Numbered from the stretch's first letter, positions 1 to 8,405 are shown. The stretch is 64,000 nt of DNA from Clostridia bacterium (GCA_017399025.1 JAFQEK010000034.1:1-64000), one strand, 5' to 3'. Notes: a model not told the origin generated them from the sequence alone. Numbers and translations are program-made.

Positions 1-165
1 AGTGATATTCTATTCGCCCATAAAGCTCGCAACGCTCACACGGTGAGCGGGCGAATACCACTCGGCGCGAGCCGAATATCACTGCGTACACAATGCAATT
101 GTGCGCAATATCACTCGCCACAGGCGAATAGAACTGGCGTGATACTCCGATAAGAGTATCACGCC
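1..165. repeat. Array of short palindromes separated by a conserved decamer
   Basis: Four spaced copies of a GAATANNACT decamer lie at 51-60 region (53-60 core), 74-83, 106-115 and 126-135, and an inverted copy, AGTGATATTC, starts at base 1. Each copy is followed by a palindrome: 61-73, 84-105, 116-125, and a perfect 12-bp stem with a 6-nt loop at 136-165. A larger nested stem pairs 12-19 with 49-56. The layout resembles the hairpin-array intergenic repeats found in many gut Clostridia. The element may continue beyond the left edge of the window. The last hairpin overlaps the stop codon of the small frame described next and could also act in transcript termination, although no T-run follows it. 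Confidence 0.6.
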
Positions 166-353
166 AAAGCCGCATGTACTCTTTTTACAAGTGCATCACT
201 GACGGTAAGCAAATCAAGAAAGCCCTTGAGTTTCTTATCGAAAGGAAGTTGGGTATCGTCATTTTTATATTTATCAAGCAAATGGTACGATCCGCATTTT
301 TCGTTAAAAACAGATTCCAAATCTCTCTCCTGCAACAGAGGCAAGATCGGCAT
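159..353 (-). CDS. Possible small protein, unknown, downstream of the bactofilin-like gene
   Basis: This open frame of 64 codons follows the bactofilin-like gene on the same strand after a 33-bp gap. Its composition is protein-like, rich in Leu, Lys, Asp and Glu, and ends in an amphipathic-looking segment. No good ribosome binding site precedes the ATG. A TTG twelve codons in, placed just after AGGAGAGA, may be the true start and would give about 53 residues. It could also be the remnant of a longer gene. No family is recognised. The call rests on position and composition alone. Confidence 0.3.
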   Translation of the reverse strand: MPILPLLQERDLESVFNEKCGSYHLLDKYKNDDTQLPFDKKLKGFLDLLTVSDALVKRVHAALA

Positions 354-386
354 TCAATACACGTACAAAATTCTTTTCCGTTACAA

Positions 387-1130
387 TTAAATTTTTTCAC
401 ATTTACCGACCTTGGCATCGGGATGGATTTCGATCTCCTCGGTGTATTGCACAAGTCCGATATCACAGTCTGCACCAATTGCAACCACTCTGCCGACCAC
501 CTTGGGTGTTTTCACACATTCGATTGCCACCGTGTCGCCTTCGATCTGTTCCTCAACGACAAAATAACTGCGGGGACTCGCATTGACCAATTTGGAAAAC
601 AAGGGCATGCGAATCAGATTTTTAGACTGGGCATGACGCGGATTCCAATAAATTCTGATCTCGCTTCCTCCGATGCTGCCAACGTTTCCTCCTGCACCGT
701 CCAAAGAAATATCCATCTTTTCCGCATTGATCAATCCCCCGCAGGTCAATTTTCCCGCCGATTCAAAGGATTCCGCTTCAATACCGCCCGAAACCTCGAT
801 ACTTCCCGCGCACCGAACCGAAGCACCTTTCAGATTTCCGCCGCAAACCAGACCGCCCGCAACGGCAATCTTATTTTCAGCAAAAACGCTTTCCTCCACC
901 CGAACGGAGCCGCTTGCGGAAATATTTTTCGCGCGCAGCTCTTTTTTCATATGAACCGATCCGGAGCATTTGAAATCGCCGTTGCAAAAAACGCTGCCCT
1001 CTCCCTTGGTTGAACCGGAACAGGAAAATGACTGACAACGCAAATTGCCCTTGATTTTACCGCTTCCGCTGATAGAAATATTTTCATTGTATTCCCCTGC
1101 AGGAATATATCCGCTTCCCGAAATATTCAT
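387..1130 (-). CDS. Bactofilin-like polymer-forming protein (YhbE/YhbF type)
   Basis: The 247-residue protein opens with repeating Ser-Gly-Ser/Cys-Ser-Gly units at roughly 5-12 residue spacing across residues 1-130. This is the pattern of the right-handed beta-helix of bactofilin-type polymer-forming cytoskeletal proteins. The C-terminal 100 residues are less repetitive and carry charged beta segments. No signal peptide or membrane helix is present, so a cytoplasmic or membrane-peripheral scaffold is expected. The start codon overlaps the stop of the upstream DUF4004 gene by 4 bp, so the two are translationally coupled. The same pairing exists in Bacillus (yhbD with yhbE/yhbF). It differs from classic short bactofilins by its extra C-terminal domain. 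The precise cellular role is unknown. Confidence 0.75.
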   Translation of the reverse strand: MNISGSGYIPAGEYNENISISGSGKIKGNLRCQSFSCSGSTKGEGSVFCNGDFKCSGSVHMKKELRAKNISASGSVRVEESVFAENKIAVAGGLVCGGNLKGASVRCAGSIEVSGGIEAESFESAGKLTCGGLINAEKMDISLDGAGGNVGSIGGSEIRIYWNPRHAQSKNLIRMPLFSKLVNASPRSYFVVEEQIEGDTVAIECVKTPKVVGRVVAIGADCDIGLVQYTEEIEIHPDAKVGKCEKI

Positions 1131-1534
1131 CGTTTACCTCCATGAATTTCTTCCGATATTTTTTTGATCTGCTCCGTAATATCCGTCGTTTTTCCGTTTT
1201 TGTCCGTCAAAGCCACGGATCTGATATCACACATGCGAAACGCTTTTTCTCCGAATTCCGTTTGCAATACCAAAAATTCGTTTTTCTTTTCTTCACCCGA
1301 AAACTGTTTTGCAAGCTCATCCAGAAGAACCTCTTCTTTCATGCTTTGAATCCGTTCGATTCTTTCGCACACAAGCTTTTCGGGGAAAAAGGTTTCCTGT
1401 CCCGTTGCCGTTGCTTTTTTCAGAAACCATTCGTCGGGGATGAGTCCCTTTCTTTTCCAACGGTATAACGCTCCGTAGGAAATACGATACCGTTCCAACA
1501 GTTCTTTTTTGGAAATCAGATTTTCATTTCCCAT
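1127..1534 (-). CDS. YhbD-like DUF4004 regulator with MerR-like helix-turn-helix
   Basis: The 135-residue protein begins with a helix-turn-helix that resembles the MerR/YhbD family: residues 7-35 carry the pattern [24 protein letters not shown]. This is followed by an [13 protein letters not shown] helix and a short acidic C-terminal part. Such proteins head the Bacillus yhbDEF cluster next to bactofilins. The gene starts 8 bp after a GGAGG ribosome binding site at 1541-1545. It heads a two-gene operon with the bactofilin-like gene. Two copies of a GTAACA-N-TGTTAC-like palindrome overlap its promoter, so autoregulation is likely. DNA binding is inferred from the fold and has not been shown. 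Confidence 0.75.
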   Translation of the reverse strand: MGNENLISKKELLERYRISYGALYRWKRKGLIPDEWFLKKATATGQETFFPEKLVCERIERIQSMKEEVLLDELAKQFSGEEKKNEFLVLQTEFGEKAFRMCDIRSVALTDKNGKTTDITEQIKKISEEIHGGKR

Positions 1535-1554
1535 ACAGCACCTCCGCTCTCCTT

Positions 1555-1603
1555 CGTAACATTGTTACGATTATATTATAGCATAACATTGTTACACTGT
1601 CAA
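1555..1603 (-). promoter_or_regulatory. Consensus promoter with two palindromic operators, yhbD operon
   Basis: On the minus strand TTGACA (1598-1603) and TATAAT (1575-1580) are separated by exactly 17 bp. A palindrome reading GTAAC-ATT-GTTAC on the plus strand (1556-1568) lies downstream of the -10. A second copy, missing one outer base pair (1583-1595), fills the spacer. The two copies are 27 bp apart, start to start. This is the geometry of a repressor pair blocking a strong promoter. The DUF4004 product of the first gene is the obvious candidate to bind them. Confidence 0.8.
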
Positions 1604-1692
1604 GATAGTTTTTAAAATTTCTATTCATAACAAAAGGCTTGGTCAATCTTCATTTTCCGACTGTCCAAGCTTTCTGTTTGATTTTATACCCT

Positions 1693-3504
1693 TTATTCCG
1701 TATAATACTGCGCCTGCGCGTGCCAAAGCTCATAATATTTTCCGTTTTTATCGGCAACGAGTTCGTCGTGAGAGCCTCGCTGAATGATTTCACCGTGGTC
1801 AAACACGGCAATCTTATCGCAAAAACGGCAGGAAGCAAGCCTATGGCTGATATAGATAGCCGTTTTTTCTCCCGAAATCCGATTGAAATTGCTGTATACC
1901 TCGTATTCGGAAACGGGATCCAATGCGGCTGTGGGTTCATCAAGAATAATAAACGGCGCATCCTTATATAACGCCCTTGCCAGCGCAATTTTCTGCGTTT
2001 CACCGCCCGAAAATTCTACGCCGTTTTTATCATAATTCTTAAAAAGATACGTTTCCGTGCCGTTCGGCAAGGTTTCCAAACGCTCTTTGAAGCCTGCTTG
2101 ATGCAAACAATGCTTCACGCGCTCTTCATCATAATCCGTACTCGCCGCCACGTTTTGTCCAAGAGTGAAGGCAAACAAACGGTAATCCTGAAAAACAACG
2201 GAGAAAACGGACATATATTCATCATAATTATATTTTTTGATATTGACCCCGTTGAGAAGAATTTCGCCTTCGGCAGGATCGTAAAGACGGCAAAGAAGCT
2301 TGATAAACGTCGTCTTTCCCGATCCGTTCATACCGACAACCGCCAGCTTTTCTCCAACCTTAAATTTCAGATTGACGTGGCGGAGCGCCCAGACATCGCT
2401 GCCGGGATATTTGAAAGATACATCTCTGAATTCCACGTAATATTCGTTATCATCACGTTTTTCAACGGTAAGAGACCCTTGATACATATTGTTCGGAATA
2501 TCGAAATAGGAAAAATACCTTTTCAGATAACCGTGGTTCACGATAGAGATCTGAAACATCGCAACCAATTTTGCGAGGGATGTCAACAGCATCATGATAC
2601 AAGATACATATTTTGCAATCGAACCGACGGAAACGCTTCCCGCAATCGCGCCGACAATCAAAACAAGATAGGTCATATATTGCAAAGCATGGCTCAAAAA
2701 TATCTGCGGCACGGTTAACGCAGTCAATTTTTTATGAAGTCCAAGGCTCTTTTCTGTATATTCCCGATTCAGAGCACTCTGACTTTCCACAATGTCCTCC
2801 GCCATCTGATAAAGACGGATATCCATGCCTGCACTGTAATCGCCAATATATTGGGAATACTTTTCCCCAACCGTATTGCGCATGACGTTTTGCTCGTAAA
2901 AAAATCCCTCTTCCTTTTTTTGCTTTGCCGTCAGCATGATATTACAAACGACGGTCAAAACAAGAAGCGCAAGCAAACCAAGCTTCATATAAAGCGGAAT
3001 CGTTCTGTTCATAAAAAAGGAAACCGTGAGCGCAAGGGAACAAAAGATCTCCGTGATATAACGTACCGCATACTCCATACACATATGAAGGTAAAAGCGA
3101 TTGTATCCCGTCTGCGTTTCCATACGGATGCGGTTTCTGAGCAACTGTACATCCCTGCTTTCAATGGATTCATACGACATGCGCATTGCTTTCTCTGCAT
3201 ACTGCCAATCCTCCATACGATACATGACCGAAGAAGAAATATTTTTTTGGTGAGAAACGTATGTTTTCAAAAGCTGGAGCAAAAAAACGATACCGACCGT
3301 AAGCGTTACGTATAAAATCAGTGTTTCAACAGGCGCTTCTGCAAAAAGCGCATCGATCAGCTTCGCAGAAAACCAGATCGGAACATACGGCGTGATTGCC
3401 GCAAGAAAAGAATTCAGTATCGTACAGAGGGCAAAAGTCTTACTTTGACCGAACACCATTTTTACGGCGCGTTTTGCAATAGAAATATGTTCTCTGAGCT
3501 TCAT
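1693..3504 (-). CDS. ABC exporter half-transporter, membrane plus ATPase (second of pair)
   Basis: This 603-residue protein has an N-terminal region of about 330 residues with several hydrophobic segments, as in type IV ABC exporters, and a C-terminal ATPase. The ATPase shows Walker A GMNGSGKT, signature FSGGETQKIALARAL, Walker B FIILDEPTAALD and the switch histidine in YISHRLAS. Both nucleotide-site motifs look intact. Its start overlaps the stop of the upstream half-transporter by 4 bp, so the two are almost certainly made together and form a heterodimer. The LytTR two-component genes lie directly upstream, which suggests export of a peptide or lipid under regulated conditions. No precursor peptide gene is seen nearby, so the substrate is unknown. 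Confidence 0.85.
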   Translation of the reverse strand: MKLREHISIAKRAVKMVFGQSKTFALCTILNSFLAAITPYVPIWFSAKLIDALFAEAPVETLILYVTLTVGIVFLLQLLKTYVSHQKNISSSVMYRMEDWQYAEKAMRMSYESIESRDVQLLRNRIRMETQTGYNRFYLHMCMEYAVRYITEIFCSLALTVSFFMNRTIPLYMKLGLLALLVLTVVCNIMLTAKQKKEEGFFYEQNVMRNTVGEKYSQYIGDYSAGMDIRLYQMAEDIVESQSALNREYTEKSLGLHKKLTALTVPQIFLSHALQYMTYLVLIVGAIAGSVSVGSIAKYVSCIMMLLTSLAKLVAMFQISIVNHGYLKRYFSYFDIPNNMYQGSLTVEKRDDNEYYVEFRDVSFKYPGSDVWALRHVNLKFKVGEKLAVVGMNGSGKTTFIKLLCRLYDPAEGEILLNGVNIKKYNYDEYMSVFSVVFQDYRLFAFTLGQNVAASTDYDEERVKHCLHQAGFKERLETLPNGTETYLFKNYDKNGVEFSGGETQKIALARALYKDAPFIILDEPTAALDPVSEYEVYSNFNRISGEKTAIYISHRLASCRFCDKIAVFDHGEIIQRGSHDELVADKNGKYYELWHAQAQYYTE

Positions 3505-5339
3505 TTCACATTCTCCTTTCCGAAATCATCCCGATACCAACAGCTTTGAATATCAAAAAGCTCCGCATAGCGTCCTTTTTTACTCATAAGCACATCATGG
3601 GTTCCTTCTTCCGCAATCCTTCCGTTTTCAAGATATAGAATTCTGTCGCAAAAACGGGTGGAAGCCAAGCGATGAGAAATAAATACAGCGCTTTTTCCGC
3701 TTGCCATGCTCTGATATTGCTGATATATTTCGTTTTCCGCAATGGGGTCCAACGCCGCCGTCGGTTCATCAAGCACAAGCATGGGAGCATCCTTATAAAG
3801 CGCCCTGGCAAGCATCATTTTTTGCAGCTCGCCTCCTGAAAGCTCAATAGCATTCTCATTGACCTGCTTATCGAGTTTCGTATCTAGTCCCATAGACAAA
3901 GAATCCAGTTTTTCACCCAATCCTGCGCGCCGCATGCAAAATTCCGCTCTTTCACGGTCATAATGATTTCCAACAACACCTGAAACCGTTTCTCCCAAAG
4001 AAAAATAAGACGTTTGGATATTCTGAAACACAGGAGAAAAAAGCTTATAATAATCTTTTCGCAAAAATTTGGAAAGCGGAATCCCGTTCAAACGAATCTC
4101 GCCTGAAGTCGGTGTATAAAGACCGCACAAAAGCTTGACAACGGTTGTTTTACCGGCACCGTTCAAGCCAACCAGAGCAATCCGTTCTCCTGCTTTCACG
4201 GTAAAGGAAATCTCATGAAGCGTATCGGTTTCCGCGCCGTCATAACGGAAGGAAACATGATCAAAGGTAATTTCGGGCGCATGCTTCAAATGCTCCGTAA
4301 TCTGTTCTTCGCCCGTTCCGTCATATTCGGGTAAATTCAGGAATTCACGCAAATCGCAAAGAGATAAGCTTGTGGAATGTAAATGATTCCAGCTTCCGAG
4401 AATCCGTCCGATAAAGCCCGCAAAGGAGGAAATTGCGGCAAAATATAAAACAAATTCATCCACGGTAATTTCACCGCGAAGCGTCATGGCAATCAAAAGC
4501 GCGTAAGCTGCACCGTCACGAATGAGAATTATCACGAGATTGGCAATTCCGGAGAGAAACTTTCGTCCAACGCGCTGTCTGTCCCATACTGCATATTCAC
4601 GGTTCAGGGATTGAAACATATCCGTAAACCAATCCGTCATGCCGTAAATCCGAATATCCTTTCCTGCTGCAAAATCGGCAGGCTTCGTCTGCACGTACCA
4701 AAGCTTACGGGACGTATCCGTCCATTTATCCCGATTGGCATATTCCCATTTATTGTAAGCGCGCACGCACATCCAGTTGACAATGGGCGCAACTGTCAGA
4801 ATCGGCACAAGCAGGGGATGGACCAAGGAAACCACCGAGCCAAACAAAAGATAGCACAGTACGTTTTTGATCAGCTCCGCCGTATGCTCAGGCATATCCG
4901 AAATCGGCTGTACGCCATTCCACATTTGCGTTGTTTTACTTGCTCTGTCATAAAGATCCCGCACCTCTTTCTTTTCAATTTGCTGGTAGAAACAGCCAAG
5001 CGCCTTTCGATCGATCATTTCCGAAATACTCCATCGGTAATTCGAAAGATAACCTCCCTGCATGCAGGAAAAAGCCTCCGTAAGCATCTTGCACAGAAAA
5101 ACAGAAAGCATGATCAAGCCAATCGTAAGCGCCGCCTTTGCCAATGAAGAGCCTGCCGTCACCTCCTTGACAACAAGGGAAGGCAACAGAATTCCCATAT
5201 AGCTTTGTACTACGGCAAGCGGAATGCCTGTCATCAGAAGCAAAAATGACTTCGGTGCAAATTTCAGTTGATGGCGAAATGCCCATACAGCATTGCTGAA
5301 TACGGAGCGATACGGCTTCTTTTTCATTTTCTTTTTCAA
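3501..5339 (-). CDS. ABC exporter half-transporter, membrane plus ATPase (first of pair)
   Basis: The 612-residue protein has a six-helix type membrane domain over about residues 25-330 and an ATPase with Walker A GLNGAGKTT, signature LSGGELQKMMLARAL, Walker B MLVLDEPTAALD and SHRLAS. It is about 25% charged at the very N-terminus (KKKMKKK), consistent with inside-positive topology. It heads the exporter pair behind its own promoter, which carries a LytTR-type direct repeat, and has a strong GGAGG ribosome binding site. Both halves have complete catalytic glutamates, unlike exporter pairs with one degenerate site. Multidrug, lipid or peptide export are all possible, and nothing nearby names the cargo. 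Confidence 0.85.
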   Translation of the reverse strand: MKKKMKKKPYRSVFSNAVWAFRHQLKFAPKSFLLLMTGIPLAVVQSYMGILLPSLVVKEVTAGSSLAKAALTIGLIMLSVFLCKMLTEAFSCMQGGYLSNYRWSISEMIDRKALGCFYQQIEKKEVRDLYDRASKTTQMWNGVQPISDMPEHTAELIKNVLCYLLFGSVVSLVHPLLVPILTVAPIVNWMCVRAYNKWEYANRDKWTDTSRKLWYVQTKPADFAAGKDIRIYGMTDWFTDMFQSLNREYAVWDRQRVGRKFLSGIANLVIILIRDGAAYALLIAMTLRGEITVDEFVLYFAAISSFAGFIGRILGSWNHLHSTSLSLCDLREFLNLPEYDGTGEEQITEHLKHAPEITFDHVSFRYDGAETDTLHEISFTVKAGERIALVGLNGAGKTTVVKLLCGLYTPTSGEIRLNGIPLSKFLRKDYYKLFSPVFQNIQTSYFSLGETVSGVVGNHYDRERAEFCMRRAGLGEKLDSLSMGLDTKLDKQVNENAIELSGGELQKMMLARALYKDAPMLVLDEPTAALDPIAENEIYQQYQSMASGKSAVFISHRLASTRFCDRILYLENGRIAEEGTHDVLMSKKGRYAELFDIQSCWYRDDFGKENVK

Positions 5340-5376
5340 ATCAATTACCTCCTTCGGGTTCGTTTTTTACATTTTC

Positions 5377-5444
5377 AGTATAACACGAAAAAATGAAAAA
5401 AACAAAAACGTGCACGAATCGCATTTTTTCGCGCACGAATTGCA
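5377..5444 (-). promoter_or_regulatory. Exporter promoter with LytTR-type direct repeat
   Basis: On the minus strand a -10 of TATACT (5377-5382) is preceded after 17 bp by a poor -35, TTGTTT (5400-5405). Immediately upstream lie two copies of ATTCGTGC (complement at 5412-5419 and 5433-5440), exactly 21 bp apart, flanked by further matching bases. Two direct half-sites spaced two helical turns apart, next to a weak -35, is the classic arrangement for activation by LytTR regulators such as AgrA, ComE or PlnC. The adjacent LytTR gene is the likely activator. Confidence 0.75.
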
Positions 5445-5446
5445 AA

Positions 5447-6097
5447 TTATTCTATGGCAGGCACCAAAAATTCCGAAGTAAAGGCACCGTCTTCGCTGTT
5501 ATATTTTACCCATCCCCCGTGTTCATGCAAAATGGCTTCCGCACGCCGGAGTCCAAAGCCATGCATTCCGTCCTTATGGGAAGAAAACAAGGAACCCTTC
5601 TTGATCTTTTTTTCTCCGGAAGCATTCATCATGGAAAAATAGAGCATATTTCCCTTCATCGTCATATAAATGCGGATAAACCGATCTCCCTTTGCCATAC
5701 GGCAGGCTTCGATCGCATTGTCCAAAAGGTTTCCGATGACGATACTCAATTCCACATCCGGAACGGTTAAAGAATCCGGCACATTTGCTTTTATCGTAAC
5801 GGCAATATTTTCCGCCTTTGCCTGCGAAATCTTTGCCGATAAAATGGCATCCAAGGATACGTTACCCGTTTTGAGAAGCGTATCCATATTCCTGAGCTGT
5901 CTGTCAAGCTGTTCGATATAAGCAAGCGCACGGTCAACTTCTCCTGCTTCAAGCTGACCTTTCAGGGTTTGCAGATGATGGTGGAAATCGTGCTTATAAC
6001 CGCGCATTTCTTTATGAATGCTGCGCACCTCGCCGAGATGCTTTTCGGATTGCTCCGTTTGATATTCCACAAGCTTCAAATAGGTTTTCTTTCTCAT
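5447..6097 (-). CDS. Soluble GHKL histidine kinase (AgrC/CitA-like catalytic part only)
   Basis: The 216-residue protein starts straight into a coiled dimerisation helix and the phospho-acceptor region RGYKHDFHHHLQTL (about residues 33-46). The N-box GNLLDNAIEAC and a G-box GFGLRRAEAIL follow. These are the marks of the GHKL kinases that partner LytTR regulators. Family members normally carry five to seven N-terminal membrane helices, and none are present here. The upstream LytTR gene ends only 8 bp before the start, so there is no room for a missing domain. A ribosome binding site (AGAGGAAAAT) precedes the ATG. The kinase must therefore sense a cytoplasmic signal or dock on a membrane partner. 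Confidence 0.85.
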   Translation of the reverse strand: MRKKTYLKLVEYQTEQSEKHLGEVRSIHKEMRGYKHDFHHHLQTLKGQLEAGEVDRALAYIEQLDRQLRNMDTLLKTGNVSLDAILSAKISQAKAENIAVTIKANVPDSLTVPDVELSIVIGNLLDNAIEACRMAKGDRFIRIYMTMKGNMLYFSMMNASGEKKIKKGSLFSSHKDGMHGFGLRRAEAILHEHGGWVKYNSEDGAFTSEFLVPAIE

Positions 6098-6105
6098 ATT
6101 TTCCT

Positions 6106-6819
6106 CTAATTACGCGCAATAAACGCACGGTTGATATCATTATATTTTCCTCTTGCCAGAGGAATCTCCGTTCGGTCATCCAGTAAAACACACGTGCGCG
6201 AAATACGTACGATATGCTTCAAGGAGACAAGATAAGAACGGTGCGCCCGAAAAAAATCTTCACTGAGCTTTTCTTCAAAAAAAGATATGCTTTCTTTCAG
6301 TTTATACTCTTTTTCCCTCGTATGAATTACGATATAATGCAAAAATGATTCCGTATATAAAATTTCGGATTCATAAAGCTTGACGGTTTCTCCGCCGCAG
6401 GTAATGACGACGGACGGCGGTTCAACGGAAAGCTTTTCCGCAGCCTTGGAAAGAACCTCGCAAAGCTTTGCCTCGGAAATCGGTTTCACCAGATAATGCA
6501 GTGCATCCACCTCATAGCCTTCTCCAGCAAATTCAAAATGAGAGGTAATAAAAATAATTTCCGCACGGTTATTTTCTTTTCGGATTCTTTTCGCAAGTGA
6601 AATTCCCGAAATCTCTCCCATTTCCACGTCCAAAAGCAAAATATCATAAGAACTGTCGCTTTCATATTCAAAAAGAAATTCTTCGGCAGAGAAAAACGTA
6701 CGAAGTTCACACCGATGCCCTTCTCGTTCACTCCAATCCCTCACAACAGTGCTTATTTTTTCTGTCTGACTCCGTTCATCATCCAAAATCGCAATATTCA
6801 ATCTCATAAATTTCTCCAA
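6106..6819 (-). CDS. LytTR-family response regulator (AgrA/LytR type)
   Basis: The 237-residue protein has a receiver domain over residues 5-125, with the acidic pair near the start (LDDE), the phospho-acceptor Asp in LLLDVEMG at about residue 58 and the lysine in LVKPIS. A C-terminal LytTR DNA-binding domain with the typical FFRAHRSYLVSLKHI segment follows. It is the first gene of a minus-strand operon with the soluble kinase, and the exporter pair lies behind it under a second promoter carrying a LytTR-type direct repeat. It is expected to activate that promoter after phosphorylation. Its own promoter is a plain vegetative one. Confidence 0.9.
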   Translation of the reverse strand: MEKFMRLNIAILDDERSQTEKISTVVRDWSEREGHRCELRTFFSAEEFLFEYESDSSYDILLLDVEMGEISGISLAKRIRKENNRAEIIFITSHFEFAGEGYEVDALHYLVKPISEAKLCEVLSKAAEKLSVEPPSVVITCGGETVKLYESEILYTESFLHYIVIHTREKEYKLKESISFFEEKLSEDFFRAHRSYLVSLKHIVRISRTCVLLDDRTEIPLARGKYNDINRAFIARN

Positions 6820-6836
6820 TCGCTTCGATTATTTTC

Positions 6837-6865
6837 AGTATAGCATAAACATCCCGTTTTTACAA
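6837..6865 (-). promoter_or_regulatory. Promoter of the LytTR regulator gene
   Basis: On the minus strand TTGTAA (6860-6865) and TATACT (6837-6842) are separated by 17 bp, ending about 18 bp before the ATG. No LytTR-type repeat is visible here, so the regulator may be made constitutively. Confidence 0.6.
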
Positions 6866-6927
6866 GAATATCCCAAAAAATCCGTTTTCCGTTCACAAAA
6901 AATTTAGAAATCATCTGTACTTCTCTA

Positions 6928-6956
6928 TTGACTTACGCTTGAATTTAGGATATAAT
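6928..6956 (+). promoter_or_regulatory. Promoter of the orphan membrane protein gene
   Basis: TTGACT (6928-6933) and TATAAT (6951-6956) are separated by 17 bp on the plus strand. It lies divergent to the LytTR regulator promoter in a 174-bp intergenic region. Confidence 0.7.
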
Positions 6957-6993
6957 AAATAATTAGAGATTTTATTTTTGCGGAGGTGATTTT

Positions 6994-7971
6994 TTGTCAG
7001 AGTATTACAGCAATGCCGATAATTACGAAGAGGAACTGATATATCGGGACAAATCCACCATTGAAAAGATTTTCAGCATGCGCACACTGAAAACCATTCT
7101 GAAATCCATCATGTGGGTGCTCGTTGTGATTGTGTACGGTATGATTTTTTTCAGACTTTGCACGGGCAAACCGCCGAAAAGCGTTTCCGGCATTCTCTGG
7201 ACAGAGGATGTAATGGCAGCTTACGGAGAATATGGAAATAACATTTTGATTTACAGCCACGAACCCGTTGAACACATCGCAGAAGACGGTGTTTCGGGAA
7301 TTTACGATATCGTTTATGTCCCCGCAGCAAAAACCTTGCAGATGACCGTTCGTTATAATAAAAACCTCGCTGAGGATTATTACGAAAACGAATTGCAAAA
7401 ACGCAGAAATGACATTGAAGACAGCGTGATCAAATCCGAAGGCTATGACCGCGCACAGCTTTCAACCCTGACGGATGAACAGCGTGAAAAATACAACGCG
7501 CTGATTGAAGAGAGACTCGCCGCCTCCCTTGCGGAAAACCCCATTGACGTTTCAGACTCACAGTATCCTTTCGTTTTCGTTCTGCGCGATAACTACGGAA
7601 AAGTATATACCACGTACGAGTACATCGCAGATACCAAAACGCTTTACTACTATCAAAGACTTTCCTTTGAAGGTATTGATCTTTTCGGAGACGGACAGGT
7701 TTCCCCCGAAACGCTCTATCCCTCTCCCAAACCGGAAAATCCCGCTTATATTTTCAAAGGTCCTCACGCCAGTGAAAGCAATGCCATCACATATCTCTAT
7801 CTGGATATGTATTATGAAAAAGATGTCGATGTTTATGCGGAAGCATTCTCCTATCCTCTCCAGGTATATGTTTCGGAGGTAAGACTGGAACCGTACGATT
7901 TTTCCAAGGAGCTTCCCGCCGCACTTACCGAAGGGCTGAATAAAATCACCGTGGAAAATTCCAAACCTTAA
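6994..7971 (+). CDS. Unknown single-pass membrane protein with large extracytoplasmic domain
   Basis: This 325-residue protein begins at a TTG codon 3 bp after an excellent GGAGGTGAT ribosome binding site (6982-6990). After a charged 35-residue N-terminus, one hydrophobic helix spans about residues 40-62. The remaining 260 residues look like a folded outer domain with many Tyr, Asp and beta-type segments, including a coiled stretch near residues 135-175. No family is recognised. It is transcribed away from the LytTR system and towards rnpB. It could be a membrane partner for the membrane-less kinase, but only position supports that. Confidence 0.7.
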   Translation: MSEYYSNADNYEEELIYRDKSTIEKIFSMRTLKTILKSIMWVLVVIVYGMIFFRLCTGKPPKSVSGILWTEDVMAAYGEYGNNILIYSHEPVEHIAEDGVSGIYDIVYVPAAKTLQMTVRYNKNLAEDYYENELQKRRNDIEDSVIKSEGYDRAQLSTLTDEQREKYNALIEERLAASLAENPIDVSDSQYPFVFVLRDNYGKVYTTYEYIADTKTLYYYQRLSFEGIDLFGDGQVSPETLYPSPKPENPAYIFKGPHASESNAITYLYLDMYYEKDVDVYAEAFSYPLQVYVSEVRLEPYDFSKELPAALTEGLNKITVENSKP

Positions 7972-7980
7972 ATTCGCAAA

Positions 7981-8356
7981 AAACCGACCGTGCCGAACAA
8001 TCGCGCGATATGTTGCCGAAAGGTATTATCGTGAGGAAAGTCCGGGCTTCACAGGGCAGGATAACGGATAACGTCCGCCGGAGGCGACTCCCGGGAAAGT
8101 GCAACAGAAATAAACCGCCGCTTTATGCGGTAAGGATGGAAAGGCGAGGTAAGAGCTCACCGACAGACAGGTAACTGCCTGTGCCATGTAAACCCTATCC
8201 GAAGCAACACCCCGCAGATTTTGGTCTGCCCGGCCGAGCGAAAGCTCTATGCGCGGTGGCAATAAGGGGCAACCCCTTATGAGCTGTTTGGTAACAAACA
8301 GCAAAGATAGATGATTGTTCTCGACAGAACCCGGCTTACAGGACGATCGGTTTTTA
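7981..8356 (+). ncRNA. rnpB: RNase P RNA, bacterial class A
   Basis: The catalytic RNA of RNase P, which trims tRNA 5' ends. The conserved core GAGGAAAGTCCGGGCT near 8033-8048, the internal AAAGTGCAACAGAAA segment, the GCAACACCC region near 8204 and the 3' CGACAGAACCCGGCTTAC block (8322-8340) are all present in order. The ends AAACCGACC and GATCGGTTTTT pair to close helix P1 and form the 3' end. The length of about 375 nt fits the class A type. It follows the orphan membrane gene by a few bases and may share its transcript. Confidence 0.95.
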
Positions 8357-8370
8357 TATAAAAGCAAAAT

Positions 8371-8405
8371 TACCGTCAATGAGGTCTCTTGTTGACGGTA
8401 TTTTT
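8371..8405 (+). terminator. Terminator after rnpB
   Basis: A 9-bp perfect stem, TACCGTCAA with TTGACGGTA, around a 12-nt loop is followed by a run of five T. The same stem sequence recurs in the terminator at 8818-8849. Confidence 0.8.

Noticed and set aside
174-1013. A 279-codon open frame opposite the bactofilin-like gene
   Set aside because: It is antisense to a protein with clear repeats and a translationally coupled upstream gene; its product has no recognisable pattern.
5377-6993. A bacteriocin or quorum peptide precursor gene for the LytTR/ABC exporter system
   Set aside because: No small frame with a ribosome binding site and a double-glycine or hydrophobic leader was found in the intergenic regions of this cluster, and neither exporter has a C39 peptidase domain.
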